Positions 6,142 to 6,564 of a stretch of DNA of 6,564 nucleotides are shown in pieces (position 1 is the first letter of the stretch; the number at the start of each line of letters is the position of its first letter). The position numbers and the translations under genes are program-made. Below the pieces are notes generated by a model. The model had not been told where the DNA came from. It was given only the letters and a program-made list of their open reading frames with translations, and made no database searches. The DNA lies in assembly GCA_052034525.1 (NCBI GenBank), contig JBPOIK010000033.1, positions 1 to 6,564 of the forward strand, in the 5' to 3' direction. The stretch comes from JAFGJQ01 sp052034525. GTDB lineage: Bacteria; Planctomycetota; Phycisphaerae; UBA1845.

Positions 6142-6564
6142 TTAATCCAGCCATTCAAGTGGTATGTTTTTTTGAGCATATAATATTCCATGAAGACAAC
6201 AGAAATCCGCATAGGTAGTCTTACTACCTTTATACAGTTTATTTTGCGGATTTGAAAAAATAAAGCGAATATCGAGATTAGGATACTGCCTCTTTATTAA
6301 CAAATGCTTTTGTCTATCTTCTCTACTCCACAAGCCCTTTACTTCGACAATTATTCCATTCGGAAGAACAAAATCCGGAGTATATGTCCTTTTTTTCGCA
6401 GGTTGAATAAATTTTAGCCTTAACTCTTCATATTTATATACAAACCCAGCAGTCATTATAGATTCAGCTATATTACGCTCAAATCTCGAACGAAAACGTG
6501 GGGGTTTCTCGTGTTTAATAAATGTTTTGTAAATATCCGCCAAGTCATAGTCACAAAAAGTATT
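6142..6564 (-). CDS. Phage T7 endonuclease I (gp3)-type Holliday-junction resolvase
   Basis: The protein closely resembles T7 endonuclease I, a PDDEXK-fold dimer that cuts four-way and other branched DNA. Numbering from the TTG at 6543 (133 residues), FRSRFE at 17-22, YTPDFVLPNG at 54-63, IVEVKGLW at 65-72, DRQKHLLI at 76-83, KLYKGS at 102-107 and IPLEWL at 127-132 line up with the T7 protein. As I recall the T7 protein, no gaps are needed and the offset is a constant two residues. The catalytic set E20, D55, E65 and K67 of T7 corresponds to E22, D57, E67 and K69, all present. It ends at the point where T7 gp3 has a further basic tail of about 20 residues. The frame is open to the window edge, and the TTG lacks a ribosome-binding site, so the true start may lie upstream. 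The gene is A+T-rich compared with the BREX genes, suggesting phage or horizontal origin. Confidence 0.92.
   Translation of the reverse strand, partial: NTFCDYDLADIYKTFIKHEKPPRFRSRFERNIAESIMTAGFVYKYEELRLKFIQPAKKRTYTPDFVLPNGIIVEVKGLWSREDRQKHLLIKRQYPNLDIRFIFSNPQNKLYKGSKTTYADFCCLHGILYAQKNIPLEWLD

Noticed and set aside
5928..6218. A 96-codon plus-strand frame
   Set aside because: It lies antisense to the small exported protein and the end of the endonuclease gene, and its composition looks like a shadow.

Overview
The window comes from a G+C-rich bacterium and carries the promoter-proximal part of a BREX phage-defence operon on the minus strand. Beside it is a more A+T-rich stretch with a gene for a phage T7 endonuclease I-type resolvase. 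One sampled 60-base line inside the large gene is about 65% G+C, and one inside the endonuclease gene is about 37%. Shine-Dalgarno sequences are bacterial and strong (GGAGG-type). I cannot name the phylum; nothing in the window is diagnostic.

Layout, in transcription order (all genes on the minus strand, right to left). At 6564-6142 is a T7 gp3-like Holliday-junction endonuclease with all four catalytic residues; its 5' end may lie outside the window. It is followed by a small putative exported protein (6067-5855), whose stop codon lies inside a perfect 14-bp inverted repeat. Next is a gene-poor stretch (about 5850-5435) with an A+T-rich dyad, a start-less reading frame that may be a gene remnant, and the apparent BREX promoter overlapped by a 7-10-7 inverted repeat. 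Then come brxA (5434-4634), brxB (4650-4054), brxC (4053-412) and the first 135 codons of pglX/brxX (406 to the window edge).

The BREX genes are packed like one transcript: brxA and brxB overlap by 17 bp, brxB and brxC abut with no gap, and 5 bp separate brxC from pglX. The order brxA-brxB-brxC-pglX is that of type 1 BREX, so pglZ and brxL would be expected further left, outside the window. By family knowledge, PglX methylates the host at a non-palindromic adenine site, BrxC is a large P-loop ATPase, and BrxA and BrxB are small core proteins needed for the phenotype. Together they block replication of unmodified phage without simple restriction cutting.

The least ordinary parts are the resolvase gene next to BREX, the inverted repeat over the BREX promoter, and the unexplained small gene and inverted repeats between them. 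The BREX core itself is a known system.
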